DNA of 64,000 nucleotides from Flavivirga amylovorans (lineage in GTDB: Bacteria > Bacteroidota > Bacteroidia > Flavobacteriales > Flavobacteriaceae). Under the pieces are notes generated by a model. The model had not been told where the DNA came from. It worked only from the letters and a program-made list of their open reading frames with translations, and ran no database searches. The stretch is from the NCBI RefSeq assembly GCF_030540875.1, contig NZ_JAUOEM010000004.1, positions 543,876-607,875 on the forward strand, written 5' to 3'. The translations under genes were made by a program, and so were the position numbers. Shown here piece by piece: positions 55,030 to 63,617 of the stretch (its first letter is position 1; each line of letters opens with the position of its first letter).

Positions 55030-56076
55030 ATGAGTATAACCATTTCAGATTTTGGATCATTAGCAGGGGCAACTGTAAAAGAGTACGCTTTAAAAAATAG
55101 TAATGGTGTTGAGATTAAAATAACCGACTACGGAGCGACTATTACCACAATTAAAGTGCCAGATAGCAAAGGTAATATTGAAAATATTGCTTGCGGATTT
55201 GATACTCTTGATGGTTATTTTGGAAAGGATTATGTAGAAAATGCACCTTATTTTGGAGGTACTATTGGTCGCTATTGTTCACAAATTAAAGATGCTAAAT
55301 TTTCTTTAAACGGACAAGACTATAAAATTGCTGATAACTGCGGACCTAATAATTTACATGGAGGTATCGTAGGATTTGATAAAAAAATATGGGAAGCTGA
55401 AGAATTTGCTTCAAGTGAGGCTGTAGGTGTTAAGATGACTTTAAAAAGTAGCCATTTAGAAGAAGGTTTTCCTGGGAATGTAGATGTTGAGGTTTCTTTT
55501 ACTTTAACCAATAATAATGAATTGAATATTGATTATGTTGCGACACCAGATCAAGATACCCCTTTATCATTAACAAATCACACATATTTTAATTTGAATG
55601 CATTTAAGTCTAATGTAGAATGTCATAAGGCACAAGTACACGCAAATAAAAAATTACAATGTGATGATACAGGAGCTGCTACTGGAACTATAGTAAATGT
55701 TGATGGAGCTCCCGACGATATGCAGCAACCAAAGAAAATTGGTGATGCTCATAAAGGAATGGGGGATGGTTTCGAGAATTTTTATGTTTTAGATAATGAA
55801 AATGCTACTTTTATTGAAGCAGCAAAAATTACATGTCCAGATTCAGGACGTTCATTAACGGTTTCAACTACTGAACCTTGTATGTTATTATACACAGGAA
55901 AATATACTTCAGATCTTATAAAGCGTGAAAATGGCGAGCAGTATGGGAAATATAGAGGTTTTTGTTGCGAAACACACCGTTATCCAAACGGTCCAAATAT
56001 TGAGAACTCACCAAAGTCCATAACCAAGGCAGGTGAAACATTTAAAAGTACCACTCAGTTTAAATTTAACTGGTGA
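55030..56076 (+). CDS. Aldose 1-epimerase (GalM family)
   Basis: 348 aa beta-sandwich epimerase. Typical blocks are present: GATITTIKVPDSKGNIENIA, GRYCSQIKDAKFSLNGQDYK, NLHGGIVGFDKKIWEAE with the substrate-binding His, and LTNHTYFNLNA with the catalytic His. The C-terminal catalytic Glu is probably in FCCETHRYPNGPN (~320). It interconverts sugar anomers before oxidation or transport. It has no signal peptide. It is 21 nt behind the dehydratase gene, in the same cluster. Confidence 0.92.
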   Translation: MSITISDFGSLAGATVKEYALKNSNGVEIKITDYGATITTIKVPDSKGNIENIACGFDTLDGYFGKDYVENAPYFGGTIGRYCSQIKDAKFSLNGQDYKIADNCGPNNLHGGIVGFDKKIWEAEEFASSEAVGVKMTLKSSHLEEGFPGNVDVEVSFTLTNNNELNIDYVATPDQDTPLSLTNHTYFNLNAFKSNVECHKAQVHANKKLQCDDTGAATGTIVNVDGAPDDMQQPKKIGDAHKGMGDGFENFYVLDNENATFIEAAKITCPDSGRSLTVSTTEPCMLLYTGKYTSDLIKRENGEQYGKYRGFCCETHRYPNGPNIENSPKSITKAGETFKSTTQFKFNW

Positions 56077-56085
56077 AATTTATAC

Positions 56086-56246
56086 TGAACTCATTTAGAC
56101 TTTTTGGATTTAAGCGAAACTTAGAAGTTTTTGACTATGTTGAAGAGTTTTTTGAGTTGCATAGCAGAGCTACGGAAGGAAAAAAAACAAAAACAGAGCT
56201 GAAAACAGCCATTTTTTAGCAAATTGAAAAAGTCTAAATGAGTTCA
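56086..56246. mobile_element. MITE-like element with perfect 20-bp terminal inverted repeats
   Basis: TGAACTCATTTAGACTTTTT (56086-56105) is exactly inverted at 56227-56246. The 121-nt interior carries no transposase. No clear target duplication is visible. It fills almost the whole space between the epimerase and permease genes. The arms could pair in mRNA into a long hairpin. Copies elsewhere in the genome cannot be judged from this window. Confidence 0.75.
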
Positions 56247-56265
56247 CTAACTAAACTAAATAATT

Positions 56266-57300
56266 ATGATTGAAGATGTATCAATTCAAGGCGTATTATT
56301 AGCAATTTTTGCGGGATTAATGTTGGGATTATATGCCCTTCCAGAAAAGTTTACAAAAGATTTTAAGTATGAAAATACTTGGAGTTTATTCTTTTTACTC
56401 ACCATGTTTGTGGTACCTATTATTGCATCGTTAGTTTTAATAAATGGCTTTGTAGATATTTTTGGCAACATGCCAACCGATATCTGGATTAAAATGGGCT
56501 TAACCAGTTTCCTTTGGGGTATTGGTGTTATGATGTGGGGTAAAGCTATCAATCATATAGGCTTGTCTCTAGGTTTTTCTTTGTTTATTGGGACTATTCT
56601 TTTAGTAGGGTCTTTATTGCCTTACCTCGTAGAAGACTTACCTGCTACTAATATATTAACAACCATATTAGTTGGTTTAGCTATTGTTTTGGTTGGTGTT
56701 ATCGCTAATGGGAAAGCAGGATTAATTAGAGAAAAAGATGAAGCAAATTCTGGCGATAAACAAGAAGAAGGTAAAGGGTCTATGATAGCAGGAATATTAA
56801 TTGCTGTAGTTGGTGGTTTGCTGGCAACTGGTTTTTCTTATGCTAATGCTGCGGGAAGACCTTACTTACATGAAGCCTGTCAGGCAGCTGGAAACCCAGA
56901 ATGGGTAACGGCAGTAGCAGTAATGTTTCCTATATTTTTAAGTGGAGGAATTGTTATGACAGCTTATTTCTTATGGCAATTATCACAGAAAAAAGCATGG
57001 GGGGATTTTAAAACACCTGCTTTTAGTAAAAACTTTATACTTATATTAATTATGGCAGTATTTCATTATGCGGCATCTGCATTATTTGCTTACGCTGCTT
57101 TTAAACTTGGAGAAAGTGGAAATACAGTAGGGTATGCTATTTTTAATACGGCGTGTGTGGTTACAGCCATTATTAGTGGAATTATTACAAAAGAATGGGT
57201 TAAAGCATCTGGTAAAGCAAAAGGGTTTTTGTATTTCGGTTTAACTTGTATGGTTTTGGGAATTCTAATTGTAGCTTATAGTAATAGTTTGAAGTTGTAA
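56266..57300 (+). CDS. RhaT-family sugar:proton symporter
   Basis: 344 aa, the same length as E. coli RhaT. It has ten predicted membrane helices and the family N-terminus (GVLLAIFAGLMLGLYALPEK, ENTWSLFFLLTMFVVPIIAS). Later landmarks are SFLWGIGVMMWGKAINHIGL near 84-103, FSYANAAGRPYL near 191-202 and NTVGYAIFNTACVVTAIISG near 285-304. RhaT carries L-rhamnose with protons across the inner membrane. As the transporter of the IclR cluster it suggests that this cluster handles L-rhamnose or a similar 6-deoxy or related sugar, perhaps by oxidation rather than phosphorylation (inference). Confidence 0.9.
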   Translation: MIEDVSIQGVLLAIFAGLMLGLYALPEKFTKDFKYENTWSLFFLLTMFVVPIIASLVLINGFVDIFGNMPTDIWIKMGLTSFLWGIGVMMWGKAINHIGLSLGFSLFIGTILLVGSLLPYLVEDLPATNILTTILVGLAIVLVGVIANGKAGLIREKDEANSGDKQEEGKGSMIAGILIAVVGGLLATGFSYANAAGRPYLHEACQAAGNPEWVTAVAVMFPIFLSGGIVMTAYFLWQLSQKKAWGDFKTPAFSKNFILILIMAVFHYAASALFAYAAFKLGESGNTVGYAIFNTACVVTAIISGIITKEWVKASGKAKGFLYFGLTCMVLGILIVAYSNSLKL

Positions 57301-58023
57301 ATAACATTAAAAATATTTAATCTAACATCTGCAAAGGTGTAATAGATAACTTATAGTGAATCGAGGCATCCGTTGAAGAAATCAATAAGTGACATCTTCG
57401 GCGTCCCTTTTTGTTTGATAGCATTTGATTATAAATGAAACCATATAAAATGAAAAAGCATCACAAAATATAGAGAAACCTTTCTATTTTCATGAAAAGT
57501 TAAGTTTTTTACGCTACTATAAAAGCTCTTTTTTTTGATCAATATTGATATTTTGACTATGCAAAGACAAAAAAGGATACTATAATTTTTGAGTTTTTAG
57601 TTAATTTCAAGGAATTCCTTTATTTAATTCTTAAAATAAGAACATTATTTTTATCTTAGTAAGATTATGACTACTTTTTATTTAAACTAATGCTCTAATG
57701 ATTTAGTTCTTAGTCTAAAAGTATCTTTTTAGATGAAAAATTTAGAATAATCAAAAAAAAGAACAAAATAATTTTAAGTGAAATTGTAAAATGTAAATAG
57801 TATTTCTTTTTTTTGTTTTATAATTGATTATATTTAAATGAGTTTACTCTAAAACAAGGGATTCTTTACAGGTTTAATACATGTTGTTTTTTACTGAAAC
57901 CATAAAGCTTTCAAGAACTAAAATTGTTTTGCTTATTTATGGAATTAATAAATAACTGCGTATATCTTTACAAGATTAGTAGAAAATTACTTAGTTTTAG
58001 CGAATATTATCTCTAACAAGTCT
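57301..58023. other. AT-rich intergenic gap before the second ECF system
   Basis: 723 nt. No open frame with family resemblance, no clear terminator. Very AT-rich with T-tracts. It marks the boundary between the sugar-acid cluster and the next locus. Confidence 0.6.
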
Positions 58024-58551
58024 ATGAGGGGAGGCGACAACGAATTTACACTAAAAGCATATAAGGCGCTTTTTGATAGTTTATATCCGCAACTATGTGT
58101 GTTCGCGTATAAATATCTTAACGATCTGGATATTTCAAAAGATATCACTCAGGAAGTCTTTGTAAAAGTCTGGGAAGATAAAATTACGTTCCAAAACGAA
58201 AACCATGCCACAGGCTTTTTTTATAAAGCCGTAAAGAATAAATGTCTCAATTATTTAAAAAGTAAACAGTATAAAGTAACTGAGCGTTATGAGCTTGCAA
58301 ATGTGGAAACTTATGAAACTGAAGAATACTACATATCGGATGCTGTTGTTATAGAAACCACTGCTGTTATAGAAAAAGCCATCAATAAATTACCCGAAAA
58401 AGCGGCTCAGGTTATTAGGTTGAGTATCGAAGACTATACAAATAATCAGATAGCGGATGAATTGTCCATATCTGTCAATACGGTCAAAGATCACAAAAAA
58501 GTAGCCTATCGTAAATTAAGAGATTTTCTCAGTTTTTTGACAATTAAATAA
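58024..58551 (+). CDS. ECF sigma factor (second system)
   Basis: 175 aa. Region 2 reads LDISKDITQEVFVKVWEDKI (~37-56) and region 4 LPEKAAQVIRLSIEDYTNNQ then IADELSISVNTVKDH (~120-155). It is the FecI-like type that works with the FecR encoded 67 nt downstream. The motif at 58568-58600 lies between the two genes. It is different in sequence from the first ECF system's motif, so the two sigma factors probably read different promoters. Confidence 0.93.
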   Translation: MRGGDNEFTLKAYKALFDSLYPQLCVFAYKYLNDLDISKDITQEVFVKVWEDKITFQNENHATGFFYKAVKNKCLNYLKSKQYKVTERYELANVETYETEEYYISDAVVIETTAVIEKAINKLPEKAAQVIRLSIEDYTNNQIADELSISVNTVKDHKKVAYRKLRDFLSFLTIK

Positions 58552-58567
58552 TTTTGTTACATTATAC

Positions 58568-58600
58568 CACCCACTTTTTCATTTTTTTGTATTAACTATA
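58568..58600 (+). promoter_or_regulatory. Candidate promoter of the second ECF system
   Basis: CACCCAC (58568-58574), 14 nt, then GTATTAACTATA. A closely similar bipartite motif stands at 63259-63292. It lies between the sigma stop and fecR, where self-inducing ECF promoters are usual. Confidence 0.5.
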
Positions 58601-58618
58601 ATAGCCTAAAATATTGCA

Positions 58619-59776
58619 ATGGGTCATTCCAATAAAATAAAGTCACTTTCAGAAAAAATAGCAGCATCGTTAATAAAGAACGAAGCACCTAACGATTTAG
58701 AAATGTCTGAGAGTTTTGATGCTAAAACAAAAGAACAGATGTTATCAGAAATAAAATCAGGTAAGCATTTAGAACTTTTAAAAGAAATCGATACAGAAAA
58801 AGATTGGAAAATTCTAGAAAGAAAAATACAACAGCGATCTGGAAAATCATCCAAGTTTTGGTATTATGGTGCAGCAGCGACTGTGGCATTATTGATTACT
58901 ATTGGTTTCGTTTTTAATAAAACAAACCAAGAACAAGACTTTGCCGAACCGATTATTGTAAATAATAATATTGAAATAGGAACTGACAAAGCAATCTTAA
59001 CGCTTGAAGATGGATCAGACGTTGTTCTTGGAAAAGGAGCAGTTTATGAATCAAACCATGTGGCCAGTAACGGTGAAGAGTTAATATACAAAACCAGTAA
59101 CCAGAAACAAACAAAAAACAACTATAACACATTAACGATTCCCAGAGGTGGACAATTCTATATTTTATTGTCTGATGGTACTAAAGTATGGTTGAATTCT
59201 GAGTCTCAATTAAAATATCCAGTGGCATTTAATAAAGGAGAAACCCGTGAAGTAGAATTGGTTTATGGTGAAGCTTATTTTGATGTGTCACCAAGTACAG
59301 AACATAAAGGTGCGAAATTTAAAGTGTTTAACAGGTCTCAAGAAATAGAAGTGTTAGGTACCGAATTCAATATAAAAGCTTATAAAGACGAAACCAATAT
59401 TAGTACCCTATTAGTAGAAGGTAAGGTATCGGTAACTACAGCCGTTGCAAACCATGTGTTAGTGCCAAACCAACAATCAAATCTTAATCTAGAAACTAAT
59501 ACAATAAGTATTACTACAGTTGCTGATATTTATAACGAAACGGCATGGAGAGACGGTATTTTTAGTTTTGAAAATAAACCACTAACGGAGATTTTAAAAG
59601 TGCTGTCACGTTGGTATGACATGGATGTGATTATTGAAAATACACTACAAAAGGAAGAGCGTTTTATAGGTACATTTAATAAAAGTAATAGTATAGAAGA
59701 TATATTAATAGCTATTAAAAGTACTAATTTCATTAATAGCTATGAAATAAATGATAAAACACTAGTAATTAAATAG
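58619..59776 (+). CDS. FecR-family anti-sigma regulator (second system)
   Basis: 385 aa. A cytoplasmic N-terminus (1-80) is followed by a membrane helix at about 80-98 (FWYYGAAATVALLITIGFVF). The FecR periplasmic domain carries TLTIPRGGQFYILLSDGTKV, GEAYFDVSPS and VLGTEFNIKAY. The C-terminal domain is STN-like (ENKPLTEILKVLSRWYDMDV). In Bacteroidota such a gene is normally followed at once by a SusC-like receptor. Here 1.3 kb of non-coding repeats follow and no receptor is present. Confidence 0.92.
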   Translation: MGHSNKIKSLSEKIAASLIKNEAPNDLEMSESFDAKTKEQMLSEIKSGKHLELLKEIDTEKDWKILERKIQQRSGKSSKFWYYGAAATVALLITIGFVFNKTNQEQDFAEPIIVNNNIEIGTDKAILTLEDGSDVVLGKGAVYESNHVASNGEELIYKTSNQKQTKNNYNTLTIPRGGQFYILLSDGTKVWLNSESQLKYPVAFNKGETREVELVYGEAYFDVSPSTEHKGAKFKVFNRSQEIEVLGTEFNIKAYKDETNISTLLVEGKVSVTTAVANHVLVPNQQSNLNLETNTISITTVADIYNETAWRDGIFSFENKPLTEILKVLSRWYDMDVIIENTLQKEERFIGTFNKSNSIEDILIAIKSTNFINSYEINDKTLVIK

Positions 59777-60046
59777 TTTAAACGTAAAGAAATAAATAGT
59801 TGGCAGTTTTATTAGAATTGTTGGACTAATGTATTATTCATAATGGCGTTTGTCTAGAAAAGTTTACATATATATGTGCGTGTTAAGTTGAAACTTGCAG
59901 ATAGATAGTCAGACATAGTTGTCTATTTATAGTTTTTCTCTCCGATTAACATGATCCAAAATAAAAAATAGTTTCATTGTCATGTCGACAATAGGAGACA
60001 TCACATTTGAATAATTAAAATATGTAGTCATTTGGTTTTTATCAAT

Positions 60047-60225
60047 GTAAAGAAATAGTCTAGCTATTTTAATGAACAAGCCAGCTGGCGTGTTGACATA
60101 GAGTTAATGTATATTTAATAAAACTTAAAGAAGATGCAATGTCAAAAAGGGAATAAGGGTGGTTTTAAGATTAATTAGGTTAGAGTAGTTAAGAATTCAA
60201 AACCGTCTGTTCCCTTTTATTAAAT
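60047..60225 (+). repeat. Long direct repeat, copy A
   Basis: Starts GTAAAGAAATAG, then a small hairpin (AAATAG-TCTAG-CTATTT). It ends in a larger hairpin made of AAAAAGGGAATAAG...GGTTTT and AAAACCGTCTGTTCCCTTTT. It aligns over about 179 nt with copy B at 60264, roughly four in five bases identical by eye. Confidence 0.7.
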
Positions 60226-60263
60226 AAACTGAAAAGAAGACAATGTCAAAAAGAGTGTAGAAT

Positions 60264-60443
60264 GTAAAGAAATAATCCATTGGACTATTATAATGAACAA
60301 ACCAGTTGATGTATTGGCATAGTGTTGATTACATTTTAATGAAGTTTAAAGAAATGCAATGTTAAAAGGGGAATAAGACTGGTTTTAATATTAATTAGGT
60401 TAGAGTAGTTAAAGATTAAAAACCATCTGTTCCCTTTTAATAG
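60264..60443 (+). repeat. Long direct repeat, copy B
   Basis: GTAAAGAAATAA, hairpin AATAATCC-ATT-GGACTATT, the conserved TTAATTAGGTTAGAGTAGTT core and the closing AAAACCATCTGTTCCCTTTT. Second full copy of the element at 60047. The closing arm can terminate transcription. Confidence 0.7.
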
Positions 60444-60520
60444 AAGGTAGAACATTAAAAGTAAAAGTATCAACATAGGCATAAGCCAATATTTTAAATT
60501 AGGATCAGAAAAGTCAGTCT

Positions 60521-60817
60521 GAGAGCAGTCGAAGATATTATTAAACTATAATTTTTAAAAAAATTTCAAGTTTAGTTTATGCTGAGCGCAGACGAAGTAC
60601 TCAATGTGATAAAACATACTACAATAAAAAGATAAAAATTAATATATAAAACCTAAACTTTTTATGATAGTTGTTTTTTGAATTAGTCACTCCAAAGACA
60701 ACGTTTTGAAGTAAAGTACGGGCAATCGTTTTCATAGTTCGGTTGTCCATATTTTTTAATTGAAAACTTGAAGGTGCCTAAAAAGCCTGTAAGTTGTCAT
60801 TTTGAGCGCAGTCGAAA
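60521..60817. repeat. Cluster of three GAGCGCAGTCGAAG-type short repeats
   Basis: Copies at 60521-60534 (GAGAGCAGTCGAAG), 60584-60597 (GAGCGCAGACGAAG) and 60804-60817 (GAGCGCAGTCGAAA). A further copy is at 49850, and a partial CAGTCGAAG at 62881. This is the dispersed Bacteroidota intergenic repeat type; its function is unknown. Confidence 0.6.
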
Positions 60818-61088
60818 AATCTGGACACACTATTAATCAAACATTTCATTTTGAACGACACTTTTAAACATCGTTTCTTTCATCACTGATTAAATAGCCA
60901 AAACTTATTCTGAAGACTAACCATAAATAAGCCTCATAAATAGAAGATTCAAAAGAGAAGTACCTTGGTTTTTACACAAGTTAAACGTGTTAGTTTTTAT
61001 GTCTATTAATCAATAACAACCAAGTCTTTATTCTTAATTCTAACAGCAAAGCGGTCTTAAATCTTTTTACAAAAAAACAACCAGAAAA

Positions 61089-62582
61089 ATGCAAAATACA
61101 CTTTCCGTAATATCATCTCTATTAATCATAAACCTTCTATTGTTACTATTCTCGGTAAGTAGTAATGCCCAAACCATAAATTTTAACGATTCTTTGTATG
61201 TAGATAAAACTATTAAAAAAGGAAATTACCCCTTAAGACCTTATGTAGATATAGGAAAAGCACTTATGTCTGGTGTTATTATTAAAGAAGGTAAGATCAT
61301 ATCGGAAAGTATGTTACAGTCCATAGGCTCAACAACCTTTACTTTAAGCAATGGAATAAAAGTGCATTATAAGTTTACAGACAAAAACAAGAATGATGTA
61401 CAACTCAGAGCGATAAGTTATGGGGGCTTGTCTTTAATAAAAGATCAGGATCTTCCCTCTGCACAATTGCTGGCTAAATTCATAATTAAATCAGGACTAG
61501 GAAATCATTCAGCTATTGATTTATCAAAAATATTAGTGGACAATACCGCTAAAACAGATATCCATATTTCCAATATAACAGAGAGCATTAATGGGTTTTC
61601 AACAACAAAGGATGTGGAAACCTTATTGCAAATGATTCATTTACGTTTTGTAAATCCACGATTTGACAAAGATGTCTATCAAGTAGTGATAGAGAATTTG
61701 AATAATTATATTACCAAAAGGTGTCATGACATTAATGAAAAGATTAAAGACAGTGTTACAGCGACCCTATATGGAAACAACCATCCTAAACGACGTTTAT
61801 TTAATAATGAATTTATTAAAGATGTGTCTTTTGATAAGATAAAGGTCGTGTACATGGAACGTTTTAATAATGCAGCCGATTTCGAATTCTTTATAGTAGG
61901 GGATCTTCAAAAGAGAGCATTAAGGTCATTATTGGAAAAATATATAGCTAGTATTCCAATAAACGATACTAAAGAAACATGGCAGGACAATTCGGTATCA
62001 TGGTTGGAAGATATGATTGATAAGAAGATTCCTTTAATTATGGAAAATCCTAAAAGTGAGGTTAGAATTGGCTATAAGAACATGATGAACTATAGCTTAA
62101 AAAACGTATTAGTAGCAAGGGCTTTGGGTGATATTTTAGAATTTCGATTAACGGAAATTTTACAGGAACAGGTAGAGGGGTATAGAGGGAATGTAAAAGT
62201 TAGTGTGCAAAAACGACCTATTGAACAAGCGTCCTTGCAAATAGCTTTTGATTGTAATCCAGATAAGATAGACCAGCTTATAGCAATGGTGAATCAGGAG
62301 ATAAAAAACATAGCAAACGGAACTATTACTCGAACTGATCTGAATGAAATCAAATCAGATTATTTAAAAGAAAGAAAACAAGAGCAGGATTATAATAGCT
62401 ACGATATACAAGTACTCATAAATTACTTTCGTGAAGACTATAATATGAATGACCCTAAAAACTCTGAAGATTTAGTAAATACAATCACAATTAAAGATAT
62501 AGAAGCCTTTACAGAAGCATTAATAAAAGATTCTAAATCTTATAAAATAGTCTTTAGCCAAGACTTGAAAGTAAAGAAATGA
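61089..62582 (+). CDS. C-terminal half of an M16 (PqqL-like) zinc peptidase behind a signal peptide
   Basis: 497 aa. A signal peptide (ends ...SSNAQ) and about 45 residues lead straight into the C-terminal half of an M16B protease: TFTLSNGIKVHYKFTDKNKN, SYGGLSLIKDQDLPSAQLLA, VETLLQMIHLRFVNPRFDKD and FFIVGDLQKRALRSLLEKYI. Full-length relatives have about 930 residues, with the zinc motif HxxEH in the first half, which is absent here. The protein cannot be a self-sufficient peptidase. It may be a deletion product, or the inactive partner of a two-subunit peptidase. Its last codons GTA AAG AAA TGA begin another repeat copy. Confidence 0.75.
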   Translation: MQNTLSVISSLLIINLLLLLFSVSSNAQTINFNDSLYVDKTIKKGNYPLRPYVDIGKALMSGVIIKEGKIISESMLQSIGSTTFTLSNGIKVHYKFTDKNKNDVQLRAISYGGLSLIKDQDLPSAQLLAKFIIKSGLGNHSAIDLSKILVDNTAKTDIHISNITESINGFSTTKDVETLLQMIHLRFVNPRFDKDVYQVVIENLNNYITKRCHDINEKIKDSVTATLYGNNHPKRRLFNNEFIKDVSFDKIKVVYMERFNNAADFEFFIVGDLQKRALRSLLEKYIASIPINDTKETWQDNSVSWLEDMIDKKIPLIMENPKSEVRIGYKNMMNYSLKNVLVARALGDILEFRLTEILQEQVEGYRGNVKVSVQKRPIEQASLQIAFDCNPDKIDQLIAMVNQEIKNIANGTITRTDLNEIKSDYLKERKQEQDYNSYDIQVLINYFREDYNMNDPKNSEDLVNTITIKDIEAFTEALIKDSKSYKIVFSQDLKVKK

Positions 62583-62840
62583 TCCACTGGGATCATTTTA
62601 GTAAAAAGAGTCAGATGACTAAAACTAAAAGACCTTCAGTTTTTTTAGTAAATAATTATAGTTTGTTCAAAATGTGATTGTTTATCATGGTGCTTTTCTG
62701 CCTATATATAGGTAAGTGGCTAACTGTTTTTTCGGAATTTGCAAATCAGAGATGTTATAAAAAAATGTATAATTTTAAAAGGAAATAAGAATCATTCTTA
62801 TTAAAGTTTAAAACCAATCTGTTTTCTTTTAGTAAATTAT
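62570..62840 (+). repeat. Diverged third copy of the long repeat
   Basis: GTAAAGAAATGATCC with a perfect AATGATCC/GGATCATT hairpin overlaps the M16 stop codon. From 62777, AAAAGGAAATAAG through AAAACCAATCTGTTTTCTTT corresponds to the closing hairpin of copies A and B. Order and spacing are kept, sequence has drifted. Confidence 0.5.
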
Positions 62841-63617
62841 TGTTAGAATTTCATTGACGTTAGTTAGCTTGTAATGATATCAGTCGAAGTGTAATAATCT
62901 GTATTATTGATAACCCAAATTTAACAGATTTTCTAATCACATTTTGATGCTCCATATAAAAATAGAGAAACTAAATTTATTGTTATTGTGAGGCTTTTTT
63001 AAGTCGAGAGACTCTTTTTGTTTTAAACCTTAATAATAAAGGTAAAGTTGTTTTTGAAATGGATTTATAGTTTTTAATTTAACAGATTTTCACATTTCAT
63101 TTTTGCTTCTTAGTATGTCATAAAGATTAAAATTCACCATCGTTTAAAAGCTTTTAAATTTTGGTAATCAGTTTTTTATGTAATTTAGGCGATTCAAGAT
63201 TTTTTATAGCTAAAAGAATATAATTTACTAATAATTATATTTTTTTTTAAATCAGACCCACCCACTTTTAATTTTCAGTTGTATGGACTATATAGAACTC
63301 ATCTTGCCTCTCTCATATTTGAAGTACAAATGATGCTCTCGTCCCAAATTTTATCCTTGTTGTTCTTAGAAGAAGTATTGCTGGAGCAATAAGGTAAAGG
63401 CTAAGCTGTTGCAGACAAACAGGTATGATTGTTTTAATTATAAAACCTCAAACTGGGTTGTGCTCTTAAGATTTTTAATAAAAAAACACTAACTATTGAG
63501 TCGTTGTGTTTTGTGAAAAATCTAAAGTTTACAAATAATAGAAAGGATCGTTTCCAAAAAGATATTAAACAATTAAGAACTAAAATTAAATAACTAACAA
63601 TTAAATAATCCTAAATT
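62841..63617. other. AT-rich intergenic gap before the last exoprotein
   Basis: 777 nt with no supportable gene. It contains a partial short repeat (62881) and the bipartite ECF-type motif at 63259-63292. Confidence 0.55.
63259..63292 (+). promoter_or_regulatory. Second copy of the ECF-2 type motif
   Basis: CACCCAC (63259-63265), 15 nt, GTATGGACTATA. Compare CACCCAC-N14-GTATTAACTATA at 58568. It lies about 325 nt before the last gene, so its link to that gene is uncertain. Confidence 0.45.

Larger units (their letters stand above)
59777..61088. other. Repeat-rich, apparently eroded region where a receptor gene would be expected
   Basis: 1312 nt without a supportable gene. It holds two long direct repeats (listed), a GTAAAGAAATAA copy at 59784, three GAGCGCAGTCGAAG-type copies and several small hairpins. 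Short frames ending in Val-Lys-Lys-stop recur at the head of the repeats, as at the end of the M16 gene. The region may therefore be built from 3' ends of lost genes (inference). Confidence 0.55.

Noticed and set aside
60047..60443. CRISPR array in the repeat region
   Set aside because: Only two long, imperfect, ~180-nt copies with internal hairpins; no short regular repeats or spacers and no cas genes.
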